The notes under the pieces: model-generated
Databases searched by the model: none
The model's input: only the letters and a program-made list of their open reading frames with translations
What the model was told of the DNA's origin: nothing
Source of the DNA: JAKLFA01 sp038222225
Lineage (GTDB): Bacteria > Omnitrophota > Gorgyraeia > Zapsychrales > JANLHA01
DNA length: 13,997 bases
Assembly (NCBI GenBank): GCA_038222225.1
Contig: JBBRHV010000058.1
Location: 1 to 13,997 of the forward strand
Reading direction: 5' to 3'
Shown here: piece after piece, positions 1 through 5,826 of the stretch
Position numbering within the stretch: position 1 is the stretch's first letter
Layout of the letters: each line of letters starts with the position of its first letter
Position numbers and translations under genes: made by a program

Positions 1-140
1 CAGCTACCGTCTCAAAGAACATAAACAGCGAAAGGAGGCTCAAATTCAATCATCCCCGGCCTAGCAGGCTGTGGATAGCTCTTAGGCGGTGGTACACTTT
101 TCGTGCTGATTTTTGGTACATTTTTAAACGCTGATTGACA
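1..140 (+). mobile_element. 3' end of an IS21-family insertion sequence
   Basis: The segment holds the last codons of an istB-like gene (to 64) and then a non-coding terminal region ending in GATTGACA at 140. Two imperfect direct repeats of about 21-22 bp occupy 91-111 and 115-136; both begin GGTACA and end GCTGATT. Read on the minus strand the end starts TGTCAATC. Multiple terminal repeats and a TG...CA boundary are known features of IS21 ends, where the transposase binds. The rest of the element, including istA, lies outside the window. The boundary at 140 is inferred from the terminal dinucleotide and from SRPBCC-type coding sequence resuming immediately afterwards. Confidence 0.72.
2..64 (+). 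CDS. istB: IstB-like ATPase, C-terminal end only (partial)
   Basis: Only the last 20 codons are present, in the frame starting at base 2 and stopping at TAG 62-64. The peptide begins SYRLKEHKQRK and ends QSSPA. IstB helper ATPases of IS21 elements often end with a conserved S-Y-R-L/F segment followed by a charged tail, and this peptide fits. The call depends mainly on position: the stop is followed directly by IS21-type terminal repeats. IstB is the AAA+ protein that assists the IstA transposase. The catalytic part is outside the window, so nothing can be said about activity. Confidence 0.6.
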   Translation, partial: SYRLKEHKQRKEAQIQSSPA

Positions 141-350
141 CGGATCTGTTAAACGGACAAATTTGAGGATGCCAGCCTGCCAGGCGAGATGAAGACCACA
201 GTCGTTTTGAAGGGCGTTTCTCTGGGCACCGATGTGGCCATTGTGCAGGAAGGCGTGCCCGGGGTTATTCCGCCGGAGGCGTGTTACCTCGGCTGGCAGG
301 ATTCACTTGTCCTTTTGTCCAAACTTGTTGAACCGGAGATCCCGGATTAG
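141..350 (+). pseudogene. SRPBCC/AHSA1-like protein, 3' remnant cut by the IS21 end
   Basis: The frame ending at TAG 348-350 encodes a recognisable C-terminal half of an SRPBCC-fold (activator of Hsp90 ATPase homologue 1-like) protein: TDKFED, then LPGEM, TVVLKGVS, IVQEGVP, CYLGWQDSL and a final LVEPEIPD. Open sequence runs from 153; upstream in the same frame are R-I-C and a TAA at 150-152, then the IS21 boundary at 140. The N-terminal half is missing, so the gene was probably split by the insertion and has decayed. An internal ATG at 189 could at most yield a 53-residue fragment. The stop lies 7 nt before the GFA gene, so the two were probably once an operon. The ligand of the intact protein is unknown. 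Confidence 0.7.
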
Positions 351-357
351 AGGGCGT

Positions 358-783
358 ATGAATGGATCGAATATTCACGGCAGCTGCTTGTGCGGGGCAG
401 TGACGTTTGAGGTGGGTCCGCCGTTTCAGCGGATGATTCATTGCCACTGCTCGCGTTGCCGCAAAGGGACCGGCACGGGCCATGCCACCAATTTGACTGT
501 TGATCCCGGGCAATTCAGATGGCTGTCCGGGGAAGAGGTGATCACGCGCTTTGATCTTCCGGGGGCCAAGCGTTTCGCCAAATGGTTCTGCAGCCGCTGC
601 GGATGCCCGGTTCCCCGCCTCACCCGCAATGCGAAGGTCATCATCATTCCGGCAGGTTCGCTGGATTCGGATCCGCTGGTAAGATCGACCGATCATATCT
701 ACTGGGCCTCCCGGGCGCCCTGGGGCTGCCCCAGCGGAGGCCTTCCGACTCACGATGAGTGCCCCGAATCATGGGTTAAATAG
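358..783 (+). CDS. GFA/CENP-V family zinc-binding protein
   Basis: This 141-residue protein matches the GFA (glutathione-dependent formaldehyde-activating enzyme, CENP-V) fold. Zinc-ligand motifs are seen in order: CLCGAV near residues 12-17, CHCSRCRK near 31-38, and CSRCGCP near 81-87. The length is normal for a single-domain member. The ATG at 358 is chosen because GAGGG lies just upstream and the family motif starts right after it; an upstream in-frame start at 232 would only read through the SRPBCC remnant. Most family members have no proven substrate, so formaldehyde or glutathione chemistry should not be assumed. With the upstream gene broken, expression may now depend on the IS end or a new promoter. 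Confidence 0.82.
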   Translation: MNGSNIHGSCLCGAVTFEVGPPFQRMIHCHCSRCRKGTGTGHATNLTVDPGQFRWLSGEEVITRFDLPGAKRFAKWFCSRCGCPVPRLTRNAKVIIIPAGSLDSDPLVRSTDHIYWASRAPWGCPSGGLPTHDECPESWVK

Positions 784-830
784 GGCTCTCATTGTATGAC
801 ACAAAACATCCCTACCGGGGGACTAATCCT

Positions 831-853
831 TGCGCAAATCTTCGATTTGCGCA
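831..853. repeat. Perfect 10-bp palindrome with 3-nt loop
   Basis: TGCGCAAATC at 831-840 and its exact reverse complement GATTTGCGCA at 844-853 flank the loop TTC. No T-tract follows, so it is not a typical terminator for the GFA gene. The heptamer ATGACAC occurs on both sides (796-802 and 858-864). It has the same stem and loop sizes as the hairpin at 5972-5994 and may be a REP-like palindromic unit. Confidence 0.6.
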
Positions 854-972
854 GGGCATGACACACGGAAAACCGGCGTAAAGGGTAGAGCGTAGAGGGA
901 AAACCTGAAAGGCAGAAAAAAAGGTGCCAGGTGTTTTTTTAAAACATGTTCAGCCTGATGTCTTGTTTTTAT

Positions 973-1000
973 TTGACATGAGTACCAATTGTGGTACACT
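973..1000 (+). promoter_or_regulatory. Promoter and palindromic operator of the toxin-antitoxin operon
   Basis: A consensus -35 TTGACA (973-978) is followed after 16 nt by TACACT (995-1000). The palindrome GTACCA (982-987), ATTG, TGGTAC (992-997) overlaps the spacer and -10, where a bound antitoxin would block RNA polymerase. The expected transcription start is only a few bases before the toxin ATG at 1009, and no ribosome site precedes that ATG. Confidence 0.68.
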
Positions 1001-1008
1001 TGAAATAG

Positions 1009-1359
1009 ATGAAACCAGAGAGACCTTTACCAGTTGTGTTTTATAGAACGGGATCAGGTCATGAACCTGTCAGAGAATGGCTGGTTTCATTATCGAAGAA
1101 AGAAAAGAAAACTATTGGAGAAGATATTTTAACAGTTCAATTTGGATGGCCGTTAGGAATGCCTTTGGTCGAGAAACTAGAATCAGGTCTTTGGGAGGTA
1201 AGGTCGAAGCTGGAGAGCAAAATTTCAAGAGTCCTATTTACAATGACAGATGAGAATATTGTTTTATTGCATGGTTTTATCAAGAAAACACAAAAAACAC
1301 CAAAACAAGATTTGGATATGGCTCGAAGCCGTATGAAAGAAGTAAAAGGAGGCGGGTGA
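1009..1359 (+). CDS. Type II toxin, RelE/HigB (phage Gp49-like) family
   Basis: A 116-residue basic protein with the layout of Gp49/HigB-type toxins: an N-terminal strand (VVFYRTGSG), helices with EPVREWL and a Lys-rich stretch, the core FGWPLGMPLVEKLESGLWEVRSKL, then ISRVLF and VLLHGFIKKTQKTP, a Lys-rich helix and a basic tail. Toxins of this family are usually ribosome-dependent mRNA interferases. Its TGA at 1357-1359 overlaps the antitoxin ATG at 1359 by one base. Toxin-first order is typical of higBA-type modules. The ATG at 1009 has no Shine-Dalgarno sequence and lies close to the predicted transcription start, so translation may be leaderless and weak. Family assignment is firm; the target was not tested. 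Confidence 0.87.
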   Translation: MKPERPLPVVFYRTGSGHEPVREWLVSLSKKEKKTIGEDILTVQFGWPLGMPLVEKLESGLWEVRSKLESKISRVLFTMTDENIVLLHGFIKKTQKTPKQDLDMARSRMKEVKGGG

Positions 1360-1652
1360 TGACTAAAAAGAACAATAAACATATCGGAAGCAGTTTTGAT
1401 GATTTTTTAAAGACTGAGGGAATTTTAGAGGAATCTCAGGCAGCAGCAGCAAAGAGGGTCATTGCTTTTCAGATTGAAGAGACGATGAGAAAGAAGAAGA
1501 TAACAAAAAAGGAACTGACTGAACGCATGCATATGAAAAGCCGTATGCAATTGGATCGACTGCTTGATCCGGAAAATTGCTCTGTTACGCTTTTGACTTT
1601 AGAGAAAGCGGCGAATGCTTTGGGTAGGAGATTAAAGATTCAACTTGTCTAG
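1359..1652 (+). CDS. XRE/HigA-type antitoxin
   Basis: A 97-residue protein. It opens with SSFDDFLKTEGI, a segment common in antitoxins paired with Gp49-type toxins, followed by a helix-turn-helix over about residues 33-95 (RVIAFQIEETMRKKK, then KKELTERMHMK, then LTLEKAANALGRRLKI). It should neutralise the upstream toxin and repress the operon through the palindrome at 982-997. ATG 1359 is preferred over GTG 1356: AAAAGGAGG (1344-1352) sits 6 nt before the ATG. The strong ribosome site here, against none for the toxin, would favour antitoxin excess. A strong terminator follows at about 1701. Confidence 0.88.
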   Translation: MTKKNNKHIGSSFDDFLKTEGILEESQAAAAKRVIAFQIEETMRKKKITKKELTERMHMKSRMQLDRLLDPENCSVTLLTLEKAANALGRRLKIQLV

Positions 1653-1700
1653 CTTCTAACCCGTTGTAAAATTCGTCCCCGGTCCGGAGTTCATAAAGGA

Positions 1701-1734
1701 AAAAAGGCCAGCGAAAGCTGGCCCTTTTTCTTTT
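1701..1734 (+). terminator. Rho-independent terminator of the toxin-antitoxin operon
   Basis: GGCCAGC (1706-1712), loop GAAA, GCTGGCC (1717-1723), then CTTTTTCTTTT. The stem is perfect, closed by a stable GNRA-type tetraloop and preceded by an A-tract, so it could work in both directions. Confidence 0.88.
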
Positions 1735-1831
1735 AATGGGTCAGGACTTTCAATTGTTTATCTTAAATGTAAGAAATCTGCACAGGAACGACTAAATTCT
1801 AGTGTGGAAACAGTTAAACAGGAGGGGAAAC

Positions 1832-2269
1832 GTGCGAAAACTATTTCTTGTTGTTGTCCTGGTTCTGGGGTGCGCGGCATGGTCCTTTGCAGAGGACGCC
1901 TCGATCACTGGAAACGATGCGGCGGTCGAATTAAAAAATTCCGGAGTGATCGCGGCAGAGGATGTTGCGGACATTGGTTCCTCGATCGATGACCTGGTGA
2001 AAAACGGCGCCACGATGGATGAAGCCAAAAACGTTGTTTCACAGGCTGTAAAGCAGGCCAAGGCTGACGGATTAACAGGCAAAGATCTTTCTGCCAAAGT
2101 TCATGAAGCGGTCAAGGCCGCTAAAGAAGAAAAAGCAGCTCAATCCGAACATCCAAAAGAAACTCAATCAGAACATCCAAAAAAAGATCAGTCAGAACAT
2201 CCAAAAGCATCCAAGTCTCAGGAGCATCTAAAATCATCCGATAAGCCAAAAGATCATCCTGCGCATTGA
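1832..2269 (+). CDS. Exported Lys/His-rich protein with QSEHPK repeats
   Basis: A 145-residue protein of unknown function. The N-terminus is a signal peptide: RK, a hydrophobic run LFLVVVLVLG, then CAAWSFA before EDASI. Cleavage after SFA (signal peptidase I) is likely; VLGC is a weaker lipobox alternative. Residues of about 25-100 are Ala-, Lys- and Asp-rich and predicted helical, with a possible DUF-type helical bundle. The C-terminus has three 8-residue repeats starting QSEHPK and then a Lys/His/Pro/Ser tail. GTG 1832 is chosen because GGAGGGG (1821-1827) precedes it at proper spacing and the signal peptide starts there; a GTG at 1802 has no such site. The His-rich tail might bind metal or polyanions (inference). 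The transglutaminase-like lipoprotein gene follows 52 nt downstream. Confidence 0.75.
   Translation: MRKLFLVVVLVLGCAAWSFAEDASITGNDAAVELKNSGVIAAEDVADIGSSIDDLVKNGATMDEAKNVVSQAVKQAKADGLTGKDLSAKVHEAVKAAKEEKAAQSEHPKETQSEHPKKDQSEHPKASKSQEHLKSSDKPKDHPAH
2141..2212 (+). repeat. Three 24-bp coding tandem repeats
   Basis: Units lie at 2141-2164, 2165-2188 and 2189-2212, each encoding QSEHPK plus two variable residues (ET, KD, AS). The first 18 bases of each unit are nearly identical (CA[A/G]TC[A/C]GAACATCCAAAA), indicating recent duplication by slippage. Later codons (QEHLK and DKPKDHP) look like older decayed units. Confidence 0.82.
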
Positions 2270-2321
2270 TGATCCATGTGGAGAATATCCTGCTGAAATT
2301 TTATATTTAAAGGAGGAGTAC

Positions 2322-3740
2322 GTGAGTGTCACAAACGTCATGAAGTCAGGTTTCAGGAAGATGGTTCTGCTGTGTTTTGGTGTTTTATTTCTGGCTCTGT
2401 TTTCTTCAGGCTGCGCTACGGCGTCGGTTCGGGACGTTGCTGCGGGATCCGGTCGAGAGGATATTATTGAAGAGGTGCCCGATATTGTCACGGGCGATAT
2501 CCAGGAAGGCATTGAAAAGCATATTGCCCGGCAGGTGGCCCTTGGCGATGGGTATTTCCGCATTCCATTTGAAGGTGAAGAATTGCAGCTCGACCTCGTT
2601 CGGGTTCATACCGAATACCTGGCGACGCTCGGGCCGACGCGTCACTTTGCGTGTGTTGACATGGTGGGCGCGGATGGGGAATTTTATGATATTGATTTTT
2701 TTATGGAAGGCCCGCGGGGGGATATGAAAGTCACCGAAGCGACCGTCCACAAGATCAATGGCCGACCTTTATATGTCTGGGCACAGGCGGAAGACAAAAG
2801 CTGGGGAAGGGTTCCTGCTGATGAGGCTTCGAATGAACTGTTGGGGATTCTTGAGGGAGAGGACAAGTTTTTGTTCCGGTACGAGACGGTTTTGCCTGCG
2901 ATCAAAAAAGAGGCAAAAATATGGATCCCTTTAGCGCAATCCAATGATTTTCAGCGTGTCAGGGTCGTTTCCATCGAGGCGCCGGAAGGTTATCAGACAT
3001 TGACAGACGGGGTTTATGGGAACACGGCCTTGTTTTTCACCGCTCGTCCTCAGGACAGCGGAAAGACCATTGTGATCCACTATGATGTTGCGCGGCTTGA
3101 AAAAAGCGCTTATGCCGGGGATCCTGAGGAGGCTGAGCGTTATCTTGCGCCGGACCTCAAAGTCCCCAACGCGGAGGGCATTCAGGCCGACGCGGATCAA
3201 ATTGTTATGGGCAAAGAGGGGGATCTGATGCGCGCCAGGGCGCTGTATGATCATGTGATCGATGTGATGGATTACAAACGCTGCGGTGTGGGATGGGGGC
3301 GGGGCGATGTGTCGCACGCGCGGTCTTTTCTGTCGGGAAACTGCACGGATTTTCATTCGTATTTTATCGCGATGGCCAGGTCGGTCGGCATTCCGGCGCG
3401 TTTTGCCATCGGGTTCTCGATCCCGTCGGAACGGAATGAAGGCGCGATCGAAGGATATCATTGCTGGGCAGAGTTTTTTGCCGATGGAAAATGGTGGCCT
3501 GTGGATATCAGCGAAGCCAATAAATTTACGGCGCTCAGCATGTACTACTTCGGCCATCATCCGGCCAATCGTTTTGAATTCACACGCGGGCGCGATCTGG
3601 TTTTTGATCCGGGCCCGGCGTCAGGCCCCATCAATTTTTTGGCGTATCCTGTGATGGAGATCGATGGCGAGGCGCAGCAGGCGAAGATCGTGTTTGGATT
3701 TGAACGCAGGCAAGAAGGCCTGTCCCTGATTGTCCCCTAG
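2322..3740 (+). CDS. Transglutaminase-like cysteine hydrolase, predicted lipoprotein
   Basis: A 472-residue envelope protein. After a basic N-terminus and hydrophobic run (residues 14-27) comes SSGC with Cys31, a probable lipidation site. Residues of about 65-155 form an uncharacterised region with a DGEFYDIDFF segment, and 180-255 are probably a beta-rich domain. A transglutaminase-core domain follows at about 295-410, with the triad readable as Cys341 (GNCTDFH), His380 (GYHCWAEF) and Asp395 (PVDISEA). Bacterial members are often cysteine proteases or amidases rather than cross-linkers, so the substrate is unknown. GTG 2322 is chosen because AAGGAGGA sits 5-6 nt upstream; ATG 2340 would also keep the signal sequence. 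It probably shares a transcript with the upstream exported protein. Confidence 0.82.
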   Translation: MSVTNVMKSGFRKMVLLCFGVLFLALFSSGCATASVRDVAAGSGREDIIEEVPDIVTGDIQEGIEKHIARQVALGDGYFRIPFEGEELQLDLVRVHTEYLATLGPTRHFACVDMVGADGEFYDIDFFMEGPRGDMKVTEATVHKINGRPLYVWAQAEDKSWGRVPADEASNELLGILEGEDKFLFRYETVLPAIKKEAKIWIPLAQSNDFQRVRVVSIEAPEGYQTLTDGVYGNTALFFTARPQDSGKTIVIHYDVARLEKSAYAGDPEEAERYLAPDLKVPNAEGIQADADQIVMGKEGDLMRARALYDHVIDVMDYKRCGVGWGRGDVSHARSFLSGNCTDFHSYFIAMARSVGIPARFAIGFSIPSERNEGAIEGYHCWAEFFADGKWWPVDISEANKFTALSMYYFGHHPANRFEFTRGRDLVFDPGPASGPINFLAYPVMEIDGEAQQAKIVFGFERRQEGLSLIVP

Positions 3741-3762
3741 GGGAAGCCATTGTAGACGAGAG

Positions 3763-3794
3763 AGCCCTTCGGCCCAAAAGCTGAAGGGCTTTTG
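3763..3794 (+). terminator. Terminator after the transglutaminase-like gene
   Basis: AGCCCTTCGGC and GCTGAAGGGCT form an 11-bp stem with one G-U pair around a short A-rich loop. A TTTT run follows. It lies about 25 nt after the stop codon. Confidence 0.82.
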
Positions 3795-3870
3795 TATGTA
3801 GGGCATAGACTGTCTCATCCCTAGTCAACCATCTGCAAAGAGAATTTCAAAGGCGTCAGAAAAGGCGGGA

Positions 3871-3936
3871 GACAGATACCGTAACCCGAATTCTGGATGC
3901 ACAGGCTTGGGCTCAGGTATGTGTCGGGGGATTTTA
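3871..3936. repeat. Interspersed repeat, copy A
   Basis: This 66-bp segment (starts GACAGATACCGTAACCC, ends GGGGATTTTA) aligns without gaps to 7955-8020, with 55 of 66 positions identical by hand count. Its inner 49 bp also align to 6607-6655 at 40 of 49. All three copies lie between genes. Most A-to-B differences are transitions. Confidence 0.8.
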
Positions 3937-3960
3937 ACCCGCAGTATTTAATCATTTTTG

Positions 3961-3989
3961 TTGATAGAACTTAAAAAATTTGCTATATT
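3961..3989 (+). promoter_or_regulatory. Strong sigma-70-type promoter
   Basis: TTGATA (3961-3966), a 17-nt spacer and TATATT (3984-3989), with the extended -10 TG at 3981-3982. The predicted start is near 3996, within the segment that ends at the 4069-4101 terminator. Confidence 0.7.
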
Positions 3990-3995
3990 TGAACC

Positions 3996-4101
3996 ATTCC
4001 AGATTCATCTTCAGTCGAAAGCTGATAATTTTGATCGATCTATTGAATAATTTGATGGAAAGATATTCGCCGGGCAGAATTCTCTGCCCGGCTGTTTTTT
4101 T
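3996..4101 (+). ncRNA. Candidate small RNA or attenuated leader of about 105 nt
   Basis: A good promoter just upstream and a strong terminator at the end define a short transcript with no credible open reading frame. The 3' end is a perfect 10-bp hairpin with a T-tract; further upstream, TCAG...CTGA around 4010-4024 could form a small stem. It could be an independent small RNA, or an attenuated leader of the membrane protein gene at 4253. No known RNA family was recognised. Confidence 0.5.
4069..4101 (+). terminator. Strong intrinsic terminator of the small transcript
   Basis: GCCGGGCAGA (4069-4078), loop ATTC, TCTGCCCGGC (4083-4092), then TGTTTTTTT. The 10-bp stem is perfect. A separate 8-bp perfect stem, TGTCTGCT with AGCAGACA, follows at 4101-4129 but has no T-tract. 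Confidence 0.88.
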
Positions 4102-4252
4102 GTCTGCTATAAAGTTGATCGAGCAGACAAACCCGACGCATGCGAAGAAGTTTTGGAAGAAATCTTCAAGCGGAGGAAGGTATATGTGCCTGGGGATTTC
4201 AAGAGCGATATCGGAAGATGTCAGGGCGCAACCATAAATCAGGGAGTGGGCA

Positions 4253-4600
4253 ATGGCGAAAAAAGTTGTGTTAGTGATGATGCTGCTGCTGATTCTAAGC
4301 GTGGCTGCGTACAGCCAGGAACAACAGGATTTGATCAAAGAGATGGCTACTATTTATACCGGAAGTGAGGGTTCCGGCAGTGGTCTGATCGGTGGATTTT
4401 CGCCCTGGGGATTATTCGGCGGCTTATTGTTCGGCAGTATCGGCTTTATTGCTTTTGTTTATGGGAAAAAGAATTCAGAATTTCGTCCGCTGATTATCGG
4501 GCTTGCTTTAATGGCGTATCCGTACTTTATCCGCGGAACCCTCGTGCTATATCTGATTGGTGTTGGGCTAACTGCGGCATTGTATTTCTTTCGGGAATAA
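4253..4600 (+). CDS. Small membrane protein with signal peptide
   Basis: A 115-residue protein. Residues 1-21 are a signal peptide (KK, then VVLVMMLLLILSVAA, cut near YSQ). A short soluble segment rich in Gly and Ser follows. Then come two or three hydrophobic segments: about 50-70 (WGLFGGLLFGSIGFIAFVYG), 77-90 (PLIIGLALMAYPYF) and 93-110 (TLVLYLIGVGLTAALYF). The two-helix part (LLFGSIGFIAFVYG plus ALMAYPYF) resembles small proteins often labelled 'amino acid transport protein', a label with little experimental basis. AGGGAG (4241-4246) lies 6 nt before the ATG. Transcription may come by readthrough of the terminator at 4069-4101. Function is unknown. Confidence 0.75.
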   Translation: MAKKVVLVMMLLLILSVAAYSQEQQDLIKEMATIYTGSEGSGSGLIGGFSPWGLFGGLLFGSIGFIAFVYGKKNSEFRPLIIGLALMAYPYFIRGTLVLYLIGVGLTAALYFFRE

Positions 4601-4641
4601 AATAAACGTGACGTACACATTTAAGCGCTAATTACGAAATA

Positions 4642-4685
4642 CGATTGAAATACAGTTGAAACACAGTTGAAACACAGTTGAAACA
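4642..4685 (+). repeat. 11-bp iteron-like tandem repeat upstream of the DUF1016-nuclease gene
   Basis: Three identical units CAGTTGAAACA lie at 4653-4663, 4664-4674 and 4675-4685, preceded by a diverged unit CGATTGAAATA at 4642-4652. The period is close to one helical turn, so a protein would contact the same DNA face at each unit. The array ends 20 bp before the ATG at 4706. It may be an operator, slippage product or nuclease target site. Confidence 0.85.
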
Positions 4686-4705
4686 TCATCGAGCACGATT
4701 AACCC

Positions 4706-5707
4706 ATGGCCGCAAACCTTCCAGCTAAAAACAGATTTCAGAAACTTGTTGAGGATATTTCCGTGCTTTACCTGAAGGCCCGGGACGCGCAGGTCCGGTT
4801 CGCCTGGGAAACGGGCCGGCGCATCGTTCAGGAAGAGCAGGACGGAGAACTGAGGGCTGAGTACGGGACGGGCCTGCTCAAGAAACTTTCCGAAGTCCTG
4901 AGCGCCAAACACGGCCCTGGTTTTTCCGAGCGGACATTGCAGAGGATGAGGTCGTTTTACAGCCTTCATCCAAAGATTTCGTCGACGTCGACGAAATTGG
5001 ACTGGTCTGATTATGTGGAATTAATGCCTGTCCGTGACGAAAAAACGCGCAAGCAACTGGAACAGCGTATTCTCAAAGAGGGGCTGCGGGCGAAAGATAT
5101 CCGCAATGAGGTCAAACGCCTGCGCCTGGAGCAGGAAGGCGTTGAGGACGCGCCGCCTGTTTCCGCAAAAACTGCCCCGCCGCTCAAGAGCCCGTCCGAC
5201 CTTGTGCTTCATACCTACAGCCGGTCAACCCTGGACGTCCATCTCAGCGAAAATAAGATCATGATCGATTGCGGGTTTTTTGTCTACTGGCCGGTGGCCA
5301 AAGACGTGCTGAAGACACTGCACATCACCGACACACCTTCCTACACCTACGCGGCCTCGCTTGAGCGGGTCATTGACGGCGACACACTTCTGGCCCTGAT
5401 CGAGGTGGGTTTCGGGATCGTCGTGCGCGAACGCCTGCGCCTGCGCGGGATCAATTGCCCGGAGGTGTCCACGCCCGAAGGCCTGCGCGCCAAAAAGTAT
5501 GTAGAAAAACTTCTGCCTGCCGCAAGCCCTCTGATCATCAAATCGCACAAGAGCAAAACCGATACCTACGGCCGTTTTGTCGCGGATGTGTTTTTCGGGC
5601 CGCAGGCTTTCGAAAGCGCGGACGGCCACAACGCGATCCTGGAATCGCCGGTGTATTTGAATCAACATCTGCTGGATGAAGGCATGGCGGAGTTGTATCA
5701 GGGATAG
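4706..5707 (+). CDS. DUF1016 (YhcG N-terminal) - staphylococcal nuclease fusion protein
   Basis: A 333-residue fusion. Residues 5-140 match the YhcG/DUF1016 N-terminal helical domain: FAWETGRRIVQEEQ, AEYGTGLLKKLSEVL, FSERTLQRMRSFY, and ILKEGLRAKDIRNEV. A Pro-rich linker and a short unknown region follow. Residues 212-331 match the staphylococcal nuclease fold: VIDGDT (D224, D226), RLRGINCPE (R245, N250, E253) and TDTYGR (R290). These map to nuclease residues D19/D21, R35, D40, E43 and R87, with D40 replaced by Asn. YhcG proteins usually carry a PDDEXK nuclease instead. An in-frame TAA at 4700 limits the start to 4706 or later; no ribosome site is visible. It probably cuts nucleic acid; a defence or mobile-element role is inference. 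Confidence 0.82.
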   Translation: MAANLPAKNRFQKLVEDISVLYLKARDAQVRFAWETGRRIVQEEQDGELRAEYGTGLLKKLSEVLSAKHGPGFSERTLQRMRSFYSLHPKISSTSTKLDWSDYVELMPVRDEKTRKQLEQRILKEGLRAKDIRNEVKRLRLEQEGVEDAPPVSAKTAPPLKSPSDLVLHTYSRSTLDVHLSENKIMIDCGFFVYWPVAKDVLKTLHITDTPSYTYAASLERVIDGDTLLALIEVGFGIVVRERLRLRGINCPEVSTPEGLRAKKYVEKLLPAASPLIIKSHKSKTDTYGRFVADVFFGPQAFESADGHNAILESPVYLNQHLLDEGMAELYQG

Positions 5708-5727
5708 GAGGGCCAGTTCTAAGCCGC

Positions 5728-5756
5728 CTTGACCTTCATTGTAACTTCGATTATAC
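5728..5756 (+). promoter_or_regulatory. Promoter of the ORF6N gene
   Basis: TTGACC (5728-5733), a 17-nt spacer and TATACT (5751-5756). The predicted start is near 5763, giving a leader of about 60 nt to the ATG at 5827, which has AAGGAG at good spacing. Confidence 0.72.
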
Positions 5757-5826
5757 TCAATCCATTCCATCCCTTTTAATAAATCCCCTTTGAAAGTTTA
5801 AAATTTTCCCTGAGCAAGGAGCCTGT

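Larger units (their letters stand above)
3741..4252. other. Gene-free spacer with terminator, repeat and RNA-like segment
   Basis: No convincing protein gene is present. In order it holds the terminator at 3763-3794, interspersed repeat copy A (3871-3936), a promoter (3961-3989), a terminator hairpin (4069-4101) and a second hairpin (4101-4129). Open frames crossing 3980-4237 run through the terminator hairpin and show no family features, so they were not called. Confidence 0.6.

Noticed and set aside
265..753. Long minus-strand open frame across the GFA gene
   Set aside because: It is antisense to a clear zinc-motif protein, has no recognisable domain or ribosome site, and reflects GC-rich codon structure.
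919..946. A7...T7 segment around GGTGCCAGGTG as a terminator
   Set aside because: The inner bases do not pair well (GGTGCC against AGGTGT), so no stable hairpin forms.
2931..3560. 209-residue minus-strand open frame inside the transglutaminase-like gene
   Set aside because: The plus strand carries an intact catalytic triad; the antisense frame shows no motifs.
3980..4237. 85-residue plus-strand open frame across the small-RNA region
   Set aside because: It starts inside the predicted -10, runs through a perfect terminator hairpin, and has no ribosome site.
5225..5770. 181-residue minus-strand open frame opposite the nuclease domain
   Set aside because: It is a shadow of the staphylococcal-nuclease frame and lacks any family feature.
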